In this document: positions 1 through 8,943 of the stretch, in pieces
Layout: every line of letters starts with the position of its first letter
Numbering within the stretch: the stretch's first letter is position 1
Assembly: GCF_000002235.5 (NCBI RefSeq)
Contig: NW_022145611.1
Span: forward strand, 8,190,242-8,254,241
Reading direction: 5' to 3'
Source: Strongylocentrotus purpuratus
Taxonomy: Eukaryota > Echinodermata > Echinoidea > Camarodonta > Strongylocentrotidae
Length of the DNA: 64,000 nt
Made by a program: the position numbers and the translations under genes
Notes under the pieces: generated by a model
What the model was told of the DNA's origin: nothing
What the model saw: the letters and a program-made list of their open reading frames with translations, nothing else
Databases searched by the model: none

Positions 1-534
1 CACTTTTTGGATTAAAGCTTCGCAAATTGTCTCTGCATTGAGCGTCTTGAGAGGCGCGCAGATGACAAAGCGAGTTATCTCATCGCATATCACCATCAAA
101 TGTCTAAATCCAGTCCCAGAGGTCGGCATAGTCTTAAAGTCAAGACTAATGCGGTCGAATGGTCTGTACGAGTCTGGTACTCGTGTGTGAAATGGTCTAG
201 TCTTGTCGGGCTTACTGCGAATCTGCTGACAACGCAAACAAGCTTTAACATAATTGTTAATTCTCTCAAACATATTGGGCATATAGAAGTTGCGTCGTAT
301 TGTCAGGTAAGTTCGTTGGGTCCCTTGGTGGTTACTAAGTAGGTTGTCATGGTATTGGGAGATGATAGTGTCTGTCAGTGTTTCTGGTATTGCAACAACG
401 TTATAAAGATTTTTTTTTGTATGCTTTTGTCGGCATGCATTACAAATGCACTGATCATCTTGTATGTCAGGTTGTTTAGAACGAATGATATCAACTAACT
501 GAACGTGCAGACCAAAGATGGAAACACTTAGAAA
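1..534 (-). mobile_element. Ty3/gypsy-type integrase fragment (partial, runs off left edge)
   Basis: One minus-strand frame is open from a TAG at 535-537 to the window edge (178 codons). It shows the HHCC zinc-binding module of retroelement integrases: His residues in YHDNLLSNHQG and the paired cysteines of CLRCQQ about 30 residues on. After a short linker comes the start of the RNase H-fold catalytic core, with a first acidic residue in ISLDFKTMP and the strand HLMVICDEIT. Integrase inserts the retroelement cDNA into chromosomes. The second catalytic Asp and the Glu would lie left of base 1. No frameshift is seen in this part, so the copy may be fairly young. The Ty3/gypsy assignment is from the style of the zinc module and core; a related LTR clade cannot be excluded. 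Confidence 0.88.
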
Positions 535-659
535 CTATTGCCCGATTACATATTGCACAAGGGTCACTTCTGTTTTTTTTTACACCTATACACTGCCTTT
601 TCTTCACCTGAGCTTTTCTTCTTCCTTACCCCAGCTGCTGGCTCGGAATAAAAAGTACA

Positions 660-983
660 TGTATCAATAATACAAACGTGGTCTCTAGATGGGTCGCTTG
701 ATGTTTTACATGCAGAGATGTTCCACTGGTTGTCCTGATAGTAGTGCTTACAGAAGTTGGTTCAGTTGCATGGGGGCACATTGTTGTCCAACATTGTATT
801 CTCTGCATAAATGATAATGATTAAAAACAGTGCCATCTTTACCTCCTGGAAGATGACAGGTACAATGTTCATGGAGAACACTGGTCGAGAAGGTATCTTG
901 TATCTAGGGTCCATGTATTCCAAAAGTCTTTGAAAACCTGCGTTTTCCACGATGTTAGATAGACGAAAGTCCATTGCCATCAT
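660..983 (-). pseudogene. hAT-type transposase fragment
   Basis: The minus-strand frame from 983 to 762 reads MMAMDFRLSNIVENAGFQRL followed by LEYMDPRYKIPSR and VPVIFQEVK. This is the conserved stretch of ZBED/hAT transposases (D-x-x-P-x-S-x-V-E-x-x-G-F-x-x-L, then DPRY-x-x-P-S-R) that precedes the first catalytic aspartate. The frame stops at 762. Another frame just downstream (about 740-690) reads HYYQDNQWNISAC, which resembles the next conserved strand. The pair therefore looks like a copy broken by an indel or deletion. hAT transposases cut and paste DNA and leave 8-bp target duplications. No terminal inverted repeats could be assigned. Confidence is good for the first block and low for the second. 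Confidence 0.72.
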
Positions 984-1177
984 CAGTCCTATTGGTCAGG
1001 AAATCTTGTTTTGCCTGGGATGGTTGTCGGGGCAGGCAGAATCGACCGATATGAACTATGTCAATGATGTGTTTGCCTAGACTTCGTTTCCAATGCCATG
1101 CTACTGGTTACAGTAGAGTGATTTATATTATTTGTTGCACTCGTCCATCTTCTATGGCTGCTTATGAAATGATTTAC

Positions 1178-2019
1178 CTTTTTGGTGGAATCTATCTTGA
1201 GGATTCGGCCATAGGTAGATGTTATTACCCCTCTGTGCTCCTCAAGATGGTCAAGGATGTGATTTGTGTGCACAGTCTGGAACCACTGTGCCAAAGGGAC
1301 GGGAGTATATGGTAGTGGTGGCTCGTACTGAAGTCCAGTAGCCCAGGTGAGAGTTGACCCTTTCTTGTGGAGATCACAAGCAGCTAGATAGCTGACAACT
1401 CTCCGCCCCCACTCCTCACTGCGTATCTCCTCCAGGGCCTGCTGGCAGTAGCTGGAGCTGTTCCCTTCAGTCCTTGGCTTTAATAATGTCACACATTTCC
1501 TGTTCAGGGCCAGGTGCGCTGTCAGGACGTCTGGAAACTCTTGCCTGTGGCTTGGATCAAGCTGCCCGATGATGTCCTCGTTCAAGGGACACAGAGGCAA
1601 CTTACATCGACTACACCGTGGGTACTCTCCTCCCACCAGGTAGTAACGTGAGTCAATGTCCACCACTTCCCTAACCTTAGGGAAGATCCCAGAGTGATTC
1701 ATTTTCACGGCACATGTAGGGTACTTCAGTAGGATGCCCCACATTCTCATTGGAGTCCACACAAATAGTCGCCTCCGAAAGTAGCTCCCTGGGTTAGGAG
1801 GGGTCACTGTTGGTTTAGGGGGAGCAGGGGGGGGCGAAACCAATTCTGAGAAAAGGTCTCCCTCAGCTGTCCTTGATGATCGTATAGAATGTGCGATATC
1901 CAGTCCTGGTCGACCTCCAAAATCTCCCTTCTGAACTGCGCTGGCAAGAACTTCTTCAAGTCAGGTCGTGGTGGTGCCCGAGGTAGTGGCTCTGCAGATG
2001 GTCGTGGTGCCTGAGTCAA
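1178..2019 (-). pseudogene. DUF6729-like transposase-associated exon, frameshifted in a G8 run
   Basis: The main frame (1843 down to 1178) contains RRRLFVWTPMRMWGILLKYP, then KMNHSGIFPKVREVVDIDSR, a C-x-x-C cluster (PRCSRCKLPLC), and GVITSTYGRILKIDSTKK. The layout (MW start, paired cysteines, a terminal LK-x-DSTKK) matches the DUF6729 region of uncharacterised fish and invertebrate proteins. The Asp in LKIDSTKK may be the first acidic residue of an RNase H-fold transposase. The coding match stops at 1178, exactly at an AAG|GTAAAT splice donor. The N-terminal part (2019-1835, proline-rich, then PAQFRREILEVDQDWI) lies in another frame. The two frames meet at a run of eight G at 1827-1834, which points to a one-base slip or a sequencing error. 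The family name is from memory of the pattern. Confidence 0.62.
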
Positions 2020-2119
2020 CGGCTCTGCAGCTGGTCTTAACAGGACACTTAGCTGAGAACTCTTGCTTTAACTCACCTGCTGCTCCTTCCAGTCTTTTGA
2101 CAGTACCTTCTAACTGTCA

Positions 2120-2245
2120 TCTTCAGGGAACTCATACAGTCTGTGTCCTTGCTGTGGCGGAAAGACTTATCCTTCTTTTTTCGCTGCTGGCCATGTTGAC
2201 ATCTGTAATCTTTGTATAAAAAGGTATAAAATGGTTAAAATTTAT
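2120..2245 (-). repeat. Duplicated 5' module, copy 1
   Basis: On the minus strand a TATA-like stretch (ACCATTTTATACCTTTTTAT) is followed by CAGATGTCAACATGGCCAGC and a short lysine/arginine-rich reading frame. The same arrangement recurs at 3420-3545. It looks like the promoter and first exon of a repeated mobile-element gene. No function can be named. Confidence 0.5.
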
Positions 2246-2276
2246 TAACTGCAATATTGAAAAGAATATTGTTAAA

Positions 2277-2663
2277 TTATTTCTGAAGATAGATATCCCC
2301 TTTCACGTCATATTTCATTTCCTGTAGCCTTGCTCTAATCATACAATCATCCACTGAGAGTTGCACATCCTTGATGGAGACCCTTGTTAAGTTTTCATCT
2401 CTAGATTTAGTGAATGGCTTCTTCAAGAGATGGTCTTTTGTCGACCCAAGTCCCTCAGCTGGAGTGCACTCTACAGACACCATCAACCCCTTCAACGTAT
2501 GGACATACAAGGAGATTGTAGAGGTGATCTTACTACACAGGAGCATTGCCTGATTGAAGGGCTCTAAAAGCTTCACGAATTGCTCCATCTTATCGCAGAT
2601 ATCCGTCCAAGTTCTTGAGTTTATTGAAAAGTTCACTTCCAAGAACAAACTTGCCATCAACAT
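2277..2663 (-). pseudogene. hAT-like transposase module (duplicated segment A)
   Basis: The 128-codon frame contains WTDICDKMEQFVKLLEPFNQ followed by STISLYVHTLKGLM. This resembles the hAT block W-x-x-L...LL-x-x-L-x-PF-x-x-A-T...TIS-x-V-x-P-x-L. It continues into SVECTPAEGLGSTKD and LLKK. The nucleotide stretch 2418-2530 recurs nearly unchanged at 5290-5400, so this exon was duplicated locally. The C-terminal half (RDENLTRVSIKDVQLSVDDC) is not recognised. It is probably a decayed exon and the family assignment is tentative. Confidence 0.45.
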
Positions 2664-2838
2664 TCAGATGGAGGCCATCATAGGAAAAGAGACGGTCAGT
2701 TTTATTAAATAACTCTGATCGGTCCAAAAAACAGGCACATGGAAATTTTGCAACAAGATTATGAAGTTTTAGATTTAAAAAAAATTTGTTATCATGGAGC
2801 TCCTGGCTGTCCCAACGAGGAACAATGGCACTAAACAA
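2590..2838 (-). pseudogene. SGNH-hydrolase-like C-terminal fragment
   Basis: This 82-residue frame reads SAIVPRWDSQELHDNKFFLN, then KFPCACFLDRSELFNK and LFSYDGLHLNVDGKFVLGSE. The late DGLHLN block supplies the Asp-x-x-His pair typical of SGNH/GDSL hydrolases, and the spacing from the I-x-PR-x-D block fits that fold. Such esterase-like domains occur in invertebrate uncharacterised genes and in ORF1 of some CR1-type retroelements. The catalytic Ser block is not present, so this is a fragment. It overlaps the start of the hAT-like frame at 2277-2663 in another frame, so the two pieces are probably abutting scraps of different elements. Confidence 0.55.
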
Positions 2839-2907
2839 AATAAATTAACTTGGGAAGATCTCTCGAACAATGTAGGGCAGTCTTGTCTTGACTCAGAAAT
2901 TGTAAAA

Positions 2908-3300
2908 CTATGTAAACGTTTGACTTGGTTTGTAAAAACAAAAGGAATAGGATAGTGTCAGTGCCAATAACATTGTGATTATCTTTGCCAGATAGGTCTT
3001 TTGCCTCTCCTTAGTCGTTTTTTTCCAGTTGCAATTTTTGGCTTCCCTCTTGAGTGAACTCACATAAAACCTCACATACGATGATATTCTAATCTTAACC
3101 CAATAGTTAACAATCGTAGAGAAGAGAGGTTCTGACAAATGCGTGTCCAGACTGCCTGCCACCTTGCACCACAGGTTCTGTACATGAACGCTTCCAAAAA
3201 TGTGCTTCATCATTCGGTCTTTCAAACTCTCAGTCTGACTATTTCGAAGAGTGAGCAGCTTCCTTGTTACCAGCTCCGAAGATCTGAACAATTTGTACAC
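2908..3300 (-). pseudogene. Unassigned mobile-element ORF fragment
   Basis: This 130-codon frame includes EPLFSTIVNYWVKIRISSYV followed by RFYVSSLKREAKN. That W-V-K-I-R helix recurs in uncharacterised genes of invertebrate transposons, usually near their C-terminus. The first 60 residues are basic and leucine-rich with no named domain. The hydrophobic tail (ITMLLALTLSYSFCFY) is probably read-through of noncoding DNA. It sits between two copies of the same 5' module (2120-2245 and 3420-3545), which suggests it belongs to one of them. Confidence 0.35.
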
Positions 3301-3419
3301 ATTGTCTGAAACAACAAACGGTCCCCCTCTGTTTGGTGTACTGCAAGTAAGTGTGCACTCCGTGCTGTCATCGTCGTCCTTCTTCCACTCAAGCAGAAAT
3401 GCTGTTATCGCCAGTGCAC

Positions 3420-3545
3420 TCTGTGATTTGGAGAGTAGTCATGCAATCCGTGTCTTTACTGTGACGGGAAGACTCTTCTTTCTTTTTGCGCTGCTGGCCA
3501 TGTTGACATCTGTTATCTTTCTATGAAAAAGTATAAAATGGATAA
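3420..3545 (-). repeat. Duplicated 5' module, copy 2
   Basis: This is a second copy of the module at 2120-2245. It shares a TATA-like ATTTTATAC, then GATGTCAACATGGCCAGCAG and a lysine-rich start. The two copies differ by substitutions and short indels and lie in the same orientation about 1.3 kb apart. Confidence 0.5.
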
Positions 3546-3706
3546 ATAAATAAATACATCATGTAGGCCTACATATTGGTCTACATGTGACCAAAAAACT
3601 TGAATGCCAAATGAGAAGCAATAAAACAAAACTTGCCGCAAACAAGACATTGGAATGAAAATAACAACTTGGTGGTGTAATGTTGTCGTTAGGTCTAGAT
3701 CTAGGC

Positions 3707-4021
3707 CTAGATTATAAGTAAATATAAGTAAATATGTGGAAAGGGCATTGGTGTACATGAGGAAGACAGTGTTTCCTCCTTTCCTGTTCGCTGCTTCTTT
3801 TTTCTTGGTCTCGCTGCAGTTTCGCCTCCCCTGTTTGGGGGTTCGTAAAATTGCATCGGCGCTTCGTGTCGCAATGGCTCACTAGGTTGCTGCCGTGGAG
3901 GGGTAAGTGGGTCTATTGCTTTTGAGACAATGTCTAGTAGCCTGACACCCTGTAGCAGGTGAGGTCGACGCAGGGCAACCGCCATTAATCGATCCATCCC
4001 ATCTTTACAATCGATCCTCAC
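3707..4021 (-). other. Open frame of unknown status
   Basis: A 104-codon frame has a hydrophilic middle (PPRQQPSEPLRHEAPMQFYE, then RPRKKKQRTGKEE) that could be a nuclear-localisation-type linker. The tail is AT-rich read-through. No domain is recognised. It may be an exon remnant of one of the neighbouring mobile-element genes. Bases 4022-4350 show nothing else. Confidence 0.2.
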
Positions 4022-4359
4022 AGGGGCAACCCATTTTCGCTACAATACCTTAGAGAGTACTTTTTGTTTTATCTCATCACTCTCCACGTAATCTTTGAAT
4101 GTTCTTGAGTCTTCCAGCTATCCTTGTGCATCCTTGTCAGTTGTGCAGGAAAGACTCAGCAAGTCTGGGAAGCCATTCTCTGACTGTTTCATAGAACATA
4201 CATGGTGCTCATGGTTGGTTAACTCAAATACACTAATAATAGTCAAAACACAGTAAAAACTATAAGAATGGAGATCCGAAATTAAGAGATACACGATCAC
4301 AAACCAAAGGTAAATAACGCTATATCGGGCGTACACAGTATACAGTATACAGCTCAGAT

Positions 4360-4497
4360 GGAAGTTTATTTTGAATAAGGTATGTGGCATCTTTAAGAAG
4401 GTTCAGCTTTTCTCGACTAGCATTGCCAGCCTGTCTTATTTGAGTCTTTCCAGTGGGTAGAGGGATCCAGTGGTCTGCTGGCCCTTCATCCAAGAAA
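4360..4497 (-). pseudogene. Broken copy of the exon at 7197-7795
   Basis: The minus-strand frame reads DEGPADHWIPLPTGKTQIRQ, AGNASREKLNLLKDATYL and then IQNKLPSE. This matches the central part of the intact exon at 7197-7795 but lacks about 28 residues between DATYL and the KLP motif. The similarity ends abruptly at 4497, where a plus-strand gypsy RNase H fragment begins. Confidence 0.6.
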
Positions 4498-4659
4498 CAA
4501 TTCCACCAGTACGTATACGGTAGGAAATTCACAATAGTAACCGACCACAAGCCTCTTCTGGGGCTCCTCGGGGAGTCCAAGGCGATTCCTCTGATGGACT
4601 CGCCGCATGTTCAGAGATGGGCCATTACCCTCTCTGCGTACATACAAGCTGGTATATAA
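4498..4659 (+). mobile_element. Ty3/gypsy RNase H domain fragment
   Basis: The plus-strand frame gives KQFHQYVYGRKFTIVTDHKP followed by LLGLLGESKAIPLMDSPHVQ and RWAITLSAY. This is the end of the RNase H domain of Ty3/gypsy polymerases, with the hallmark TDHKPL and the QRWA-x-x-L-S-x-Y helix. RNase H removes the RNA template during reverse transcription. Only about 50 residues survive, without flanking reverse transcriptase or integrase, and a stop follows at once. It starts exactly where the minus-strand exon copy at 4360-4497 ends, so the junction is an insertion or deletion scar. It is in the opposite orientation to the integrase at 1-534. Confidence 0.85.
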
Positions 4660-5059
4660 ACCCGGATAATGGCGCTATATACAGTGTACATGTAAATCTC
4701 ATGTGTTATCATTTATCTACAAACTTACAACACATTTTGGCATCTACTCGTGACTTAATTGAGATGAAGAAACCTGATCCAGATGAAAAAATCATAAGAT
4801 ATAAAACTAATAAAATTGTTGCTTGAAAAGCGAATGCCTGGCCTTGTCTTGAAACTTCCTTAAAGTAACTGTTGCATGTATGTCTTTCATATCCCTGTAC
4901 ACCAAAGCAATTTGCAATTTTAAACAGAATAATGTAATTTTAGTTGAAAACAATACGCTTATTATAAAATGTTACGATTATGTTATATTATTATATTTTA
5001 TATCCAATGGCCAATTGCCTTCTAAAGTTTCAGAAGAATATCCTTTAGCATTTTTCCAA
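4660..5059. other. No gene seen; AT-rich spacer
   Basis: No coding similarity, structured repeat or convincing regulatory site was seen. Short open frames here have AT-rich codon content and look random. Confidence 0.5.
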
Positions 5060-5617
5060 TCATGTTGGATATGTTAATCCCATTTTGTTTTGTTTTGTGT
5101 ATTGTTCCATGATCTCGAATTTCAGATTTTCAAGCCTGCTTATTCTCCTCGTCTTTGTTTCACAATTTTGACAGACGTAATCCGATGGTTTTTGTTTTAT
5201 ATTCTTTCCAACAATAAGTTCTAATGTTGTTGCAAGTTCAGTTCTGAAAGGGTCCAGAACTAGACTATCATCTGACATGATGTTGGTCGCCAACATGTCC
5301 CGCAGCTTCTTCAAGAGATAGTCTTTTGTCGACCCAAGTCCCTCAGCTGGAGTGCACTCTACAGACATCATCAACCCCTTCAACGTGGGACATTCAAGGA
5401 GATCGTAAAGTTGATCGTTGCCTGATTGAAGGGCTCCTAAAGCTTCACAAATTGCTCCATCGTATCGCAGATATCCGTCAAATGTAAGAAGAACCTCGGT
5501 ATCTCCACACCATGGGATCGCATCACTCAGTCTTGAATCAGGGCCTCGATAGCGAGCTGCTGGGGAAGAATCGTTGTCAACATTCTCAAGCAACTGTTCC
5601 ACCTCGTCTCCACTCAA
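5060..5617 (-). pseudogene. Mobile-element ORF with duplicated segment B
   Basis: This frame is 185 codons long. The middle carries LKGLMMSVECTPAEGLGSTK followed by DYLLKK, the same module as 2277-2663, with near-identical DNA at 5290-5400. The C-terminal third has YVCQNCETKTRRISRLENLK, a C-x-x-C pair followed by a basic helix that may be half of a zinc finger. The N-terminus (SPAARYRGPDSRLSDAIPWC, then LLTFDGYLRYDGAICEALGA) is not recognised. The frame ends in AT-rich sequence without a recognisable C-terminus. It is probably an exon of a repeated transposon gene, and its function is unknown. Confidence 0.4.
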
Positions 5618-5889
5618 CTATTACTCTTATTACACACTTTTGCATGCCCTACATAACAACAACATTCATGAACAACTTGACATTAAGGTTGGGTTTCCCT
5701 TTAGATATCATGACACAAGATCTTGAGTGTATGGACAAGCAACCCCAAAACATAAAATTCTTTGTGCAGGCAGTCAAAGTATAGATTATTATATTTTCAT
5801 AAGATCAGTACGAGAAAATGTTACATTTGAATATCTACCAAAGAGAATTGCAAACTTTTAATGGAAGCTCTGATGTATGATATACACAC

Positions 5890-6184
5890 CTGTGGAATCA
5901 ATGAATGCGAGCTCACCGCTATGTTTGACCATAGTGTGAACCCGTTTTATGAGTGGGTTGCAAATGCCAATAACCATCTGATGTGCCGCTGTTTCTTCCA
6001 TTTTGGCGCATATGGAGCCTACTTGGTGATTATACTCATCAAGGATCTTATCATCGATGACCTTGATCATATCAAGGCCAACAGATGATCCATATAACTT
6101 CTTAAATATGGTATAATATAGCCTGGACCGGCAAATAGTCTCCTTCTCCAAGAGTCTCCAAGAGTATCCATCCACTTTAGTCAT
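5890..6184 (-). pseudogene. MULE-like transposase exon with intact splice donor
   Basis: The frame reads YYTIFKKLYGSSVGLDMIKV, then SICAKMEETAAHQMVIGICN, PLIKRVHTMVKHSGELAFID and STG. This resembles MULE-type uncharacterised proteins of invertebrates, in which the Asp of FIDSTG would be the first catalytic residue. Similarity stops at 5890, where ACAG|GTGTGT forms a splice donor. The part upstream (KVDGYSWRLLEKE) is a divergent copy of KVDGYCWDSL in the exon at 7197-7795. Retained splice sites argue against a processed retrocopy. The remaining catalytic residues are not in this exon. The superfamily is inferred. Confidence 0.5.
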
Positions 6185-6569
6185 AACTGCAAACGCGTTT
6201 TTGCATGGATACTGTTGATGTTGCTAGTCAAGACATTCATAATTACCGGCCATTGAGAGCATGCATTGCGATGTGACGCTGGCCACCGTGCAGGTAACGC
6301 CAATGTCGCTTTTGATATTAAAAGAAATTTCACCCCATGCTCTTTGAAATATTCTAGACCGGCTTTCTGGCCACCTGTTGTTATCAACATAAAATGAGGA
6401 AAAAGGTACCAGGAAGATCAGGCTCTGTTACATCTTGTGTTAGAGAGGTGACACTAAGTCCCAGCTCTTGCAGTCGTTTGGTCTGATTGGCCTTCAAGGC
6501 TTTCAGAGATGAGATCACGAGGGCACTTTGTTTCCGCTTGTCATACTGTAGGTAAAAACAAGACAACAA
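6181..6569 (-). pseudogene. Degenerate exon copies
   Basis: Two short frames (6390-6181 and 6569-6384) carry scraps shared with neighbours: QKAGLEYFKEHGVKF repeats the segment at 6686-6886, and 6181-6260 is a decayed copy of 7560-7740. The text in between (QTKRLQELGLSVTSLTQDVT) is not recognised. No single product can be assigned. Confidence 0.35.
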
Positions 6570-6685
6570 TGAGGGATGTTGCTAGTTTGTTAAAGTTTTC
6601 TTGGTTGAGGGCACATCGTTTTTTGGTAAGGATGTTACAGGCCATGTGTTCGGATGTGACTTTTGATGCCAATGCCAATGCCGCT

Positions 6686-6886
6686 TTAGATATTAAAGGA
6701 AATTCCAATCCCATGCTCTTTGAAATATTCTAGAACGGCTTTCTGGCTACTCGTTGTGTCCATGTTTGGTCTATCTAAATAACGCTGGAGTTCTCGGGAA
6801 GCTGACTCGCGAAGAGTTTCTTGACGGTCTACGTCGAGGTGATCGTCTTCGTTTTCGGACTCTGTTTTGGCCAGTATCCCTGCCAT
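6686..6886 (-). pseudogene. hAT transposase fragment before the dimerisation domain
   Basis: A 66-codon frame contains SASRELQRYLDRPNMDTTSS followed by QKAVLEYFKEHG. The pattern ELQRYL-x-x-P followed by about ten residues and a W/F-containing helix marks the linker into the C-terminal hAT dimerisation domain. The tail then degenerates. A second copy of the VLEYFKEHG segment lies at 6330-6380, so this piece was duplicated. Confidence is moderate because the fragment is short. Confidence 0.5.
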
Positions 6887-7196
6887 GAGAGATTCGTCTT
6901 CCGTCTCCTTGCTGTCCTCTTTCTATTTGCTCTCCTCTTCATCACCTTCTTAGGTGTCCATAGTCGCTTAAGTTCAGGTGGCGCATATCTCTGTGTGTCT
7001 CGATCAAGTTCCCGAGTTTTTTTTAATTGAGTATTATTTGCCGTTTCTTACTAGGAAAGTGTTGCCATCCAACTTCTGTATGTGTTGAGCTGACAGCAGT
7101 TCTGCAGATGACATACGGTCCATGCAACTATACAGAAAAAATTAAGGTTTTTTGTGTTTGTATGCCTAGAAATGTATGCACAAACTGAAATTATAC

Positions 7197-7795
7197 CTGT
7201 GAGATTTTGTCTTTTCCGTTTTCGATGAGGAAGGTCTGAATAAAGAGTCAATCCATTGAGTTGGAAGTTTGCTTCTCATGTAGCCAAGGGTTGCCTCAAG
7301 CTCCCTCAGTAGACCCATCAGCACCTCCTCATCCTCACACAGGTAGGTGGCATCCCTGATTAGGTTCAGCTTCTCTCTGCAAGCAATGCCAGCCTGTCTT
7401 AGTTCAGTCTTCCCAGTGGGTAGAGGGATCCAGTGGTCTGCTGGCCCTTCATCCAAGACTGGTGCGTCATCCATTGTGTCCATGTCCATGTCTTGAGAGT
7501 TGGTGACAAACCGGCCAACCTCTTTATCCAGGCTGATGAATGGCGACTCCCTGAATTTCACTGGCAGGCTATCCCAACAGTATCCATCCACTTTACTTGA
7601 GGGTATAAGATCCCTACAAAACTCTAGCAAAAACTGTCCTCTAACAAGTTCTTGGTCTGCCACAACCCACTGCAAAAGTGTGTTTGCATGTATATCGTTG
7701 GTGTTGCCAGTCGGGGCATTCACAAGTCGCCAAACATGCCTGGTCATTAAGCAAGCCTTGTAGGCTCTGGATCCTGAGAAGCTTTCACTCTTGAC
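7197..7795 (-). CDS. Intact internal exon of an unrecognised multi-exon gene (transposon-like)
   Basis: A 599-nt minus-strand exon is fully open. It starts after a pyrimidine-rich acceptor (CTGTCTCCTTCATCAACAG ending at 7796) and ends at a donor (CACAG|GTATAA, exon end 7197). The ~200-residue translation includes YKACLMTRHVWRLVNAPTGN, LEFCRDLIPSSKVDGYCWDS, DEGPADHWIPLPTGKTELRQ and an acidic leucine-rich helix EVLMGLLRELEATLGYMRSK. No catalytic motif or named domain is seen. Pieces of the same exon occur broken at 4360-4497 and 6160-6260, so it belongs to a repeated family. The good splice sites and open frame suggest it is recent or still used. No other exon of the same gene could be joined with confidence. 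Confidence 0.5.
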
Positions 7796-7837
7796 CTGTT
7801 GATGAAGGAGACAGATGAAAATTAAACTTGAATGTCT

Positions 7838-7935
7838 ATTTCAATTCATTTCAATTCAATTTTATTTCACATCTCTTTAAAAACACATCAGAAGATATAC
7901 AAACAAACAATATAAATATAAAAACATTCATCGAC
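7838..7935 (-). mobile_element. Probable non-LTR retrotransposon 3' tail
   Basis: Read on the minus strand, this ends in AAATAAAATTGAATTGAAAT repeats, the short A-rich tandem tail common at the 3' ends of LINE elements. No coding part of the element is attached. Confidence 0.35.
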
Positions 7936-8011
7936 ATGGTACTATGAAAGAGGAATGAAGGATGGTGGATGCGAGGGATCAACAAAGGCCATTGGCCTGT
8001 CGAGGCTGATC

Positions 8012-8048
8012 CTCTATATTACCACCCTTCAAGAGAAATACCCCTGAA
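8012..8048. repeat. Repeat shared with 10667-10697
   Basis: CTATATTACCACCCTTCAAG and the following GAGAAATAC match 10667-10697. At the other locus this sequence runs directly into the 10698-10775 repeat. Here the matching continuation is at 9421-9497, about 1.4 kb away, which implies later insertions. Confidence 0.65.
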
Positions 8049-8563
8049 TCTATCGGAACTCGCAGAGTGCCATGCACTCTTCCTGTGACACGTCTCACAA
8101 AACTATAGGCCCGGTCACACAGCCCTCCACGGGCGTATCGCGGCCGAATCACGGCCAAAAATTTCTGCCCGTGAAGCAGACGCTGTTGGACGCTTTGAGG
8201 TCGCGATAAAGACGCGATACAGCCGTACTTTACCCGTCGTTACACACGGTAAGAAATTCACACACGGTTGGCCGCGCGAAAAAGTTTTGGGCTGCCCAAA
8301 AATTTAGACCGCGGGTAATCGCGGGCGGTACACGTGGTACACACGCGGTAAAGACGCGGTACAGACGCGGAACGAACGTGCTAGGACGTGCTACGGCCGC
8401 GGTTAAGACGTGGTTACACGCGGTAGGACGCGAAATTTTAGCGGGTAATCGCGGATGGAGCACGGTCATAGCACGTTTGTTCCGCGTCTGTACCGCGTTG
8501 TTATCACGTGCATTAGCGTGTGTACCACGTAAACAGCGCGCCCCAATACCGGCCTAATCACGT

Positions 8564-8872
8564 TCAATTGCGTCTTGTACACGTCCCAAATACGATTGTC
8601 CACGGCCTAATCGCGTCCGTACAACGTCTGATTTTAGGTATATAAAAAGCGCGATTTGCCGAGCATTCGACCTCGCCACGAGCACTCGGAACTTCGGCAG
8701 CAGAGTGGACGACAGCTTGCACCTCCACTGTGACTCCTGCCTTGGGCTTCTTGGCGGCCTCCACTGGCACTGGGCTGCCTTCATCTGCTGCCTTCGCCCT
8801 CGGCTTCTTGCTCGCACGCTGCTTCTTCTTCTTGGCCGAGGAACTCGACGTGGGCTTCTTCTTCGGTGCCAT
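8564..8872 (-). CDS. Lysine/alanine-rich, histone-H1-like small protein inside a TIR element
   Basis: This 102-codon frame begins MAPKKKPTSSSSAKKKKQRA followed by SKKPRAKAADEGSPVPVEAA and KKPKAG. The Lys/Ala/Pro/Ser composition resembles linker-histone tails or other basic chromatin proteins. There is no globular winged-helix domain. The N-terminal half looks protein-like. The last ~30 residues are read through a stretch that includes a TATA-like sequence on the other strand, so the true end may be an intron at GCGAG|GTCGAA near 8677. It may be a captured host first exon or an N-terminal DNA-binding tail of a lost transposase. Translation is unproven. Confidence 0.4.
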   Translation of the reverse strand: MAPKKKPTSSSSAKKKKQRASKKPRAKAADEGSPVPVEAAKKPKAGVTVEVQAVVHSAAEVPSARGEVECSANRAFYIPKIRRCTDAIRPWTIVFGTCTRRN

Positions 8873-8934
8873 AGCTTGATCTTCACGGGACTGTGTCTTG
8901 AGCGGTTATGATTTCTACAGCCCGGTTCGGCTGC

Positions 8935-8943
8935 TTTATTATA
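8935..8943 (-). promoter_or_regulatory. TATA-like box for the lysine-rich frame
   Basis: TATAATAAA on the minus strand lies about 63 bases upstream of the ATG at 8872, leaving room for a start site and a short leader. It stands out in otherwise GC-rich sequence. Confidence 0.35.

Noticed and set aside
1968..2219. Plus-strand 83-codon frame with a hydrophobic end, similar to one at 3251-3526
   Set aside because: Both are antisense to the duplicated minus-strand 5' module and owe their similarity to that duplication.
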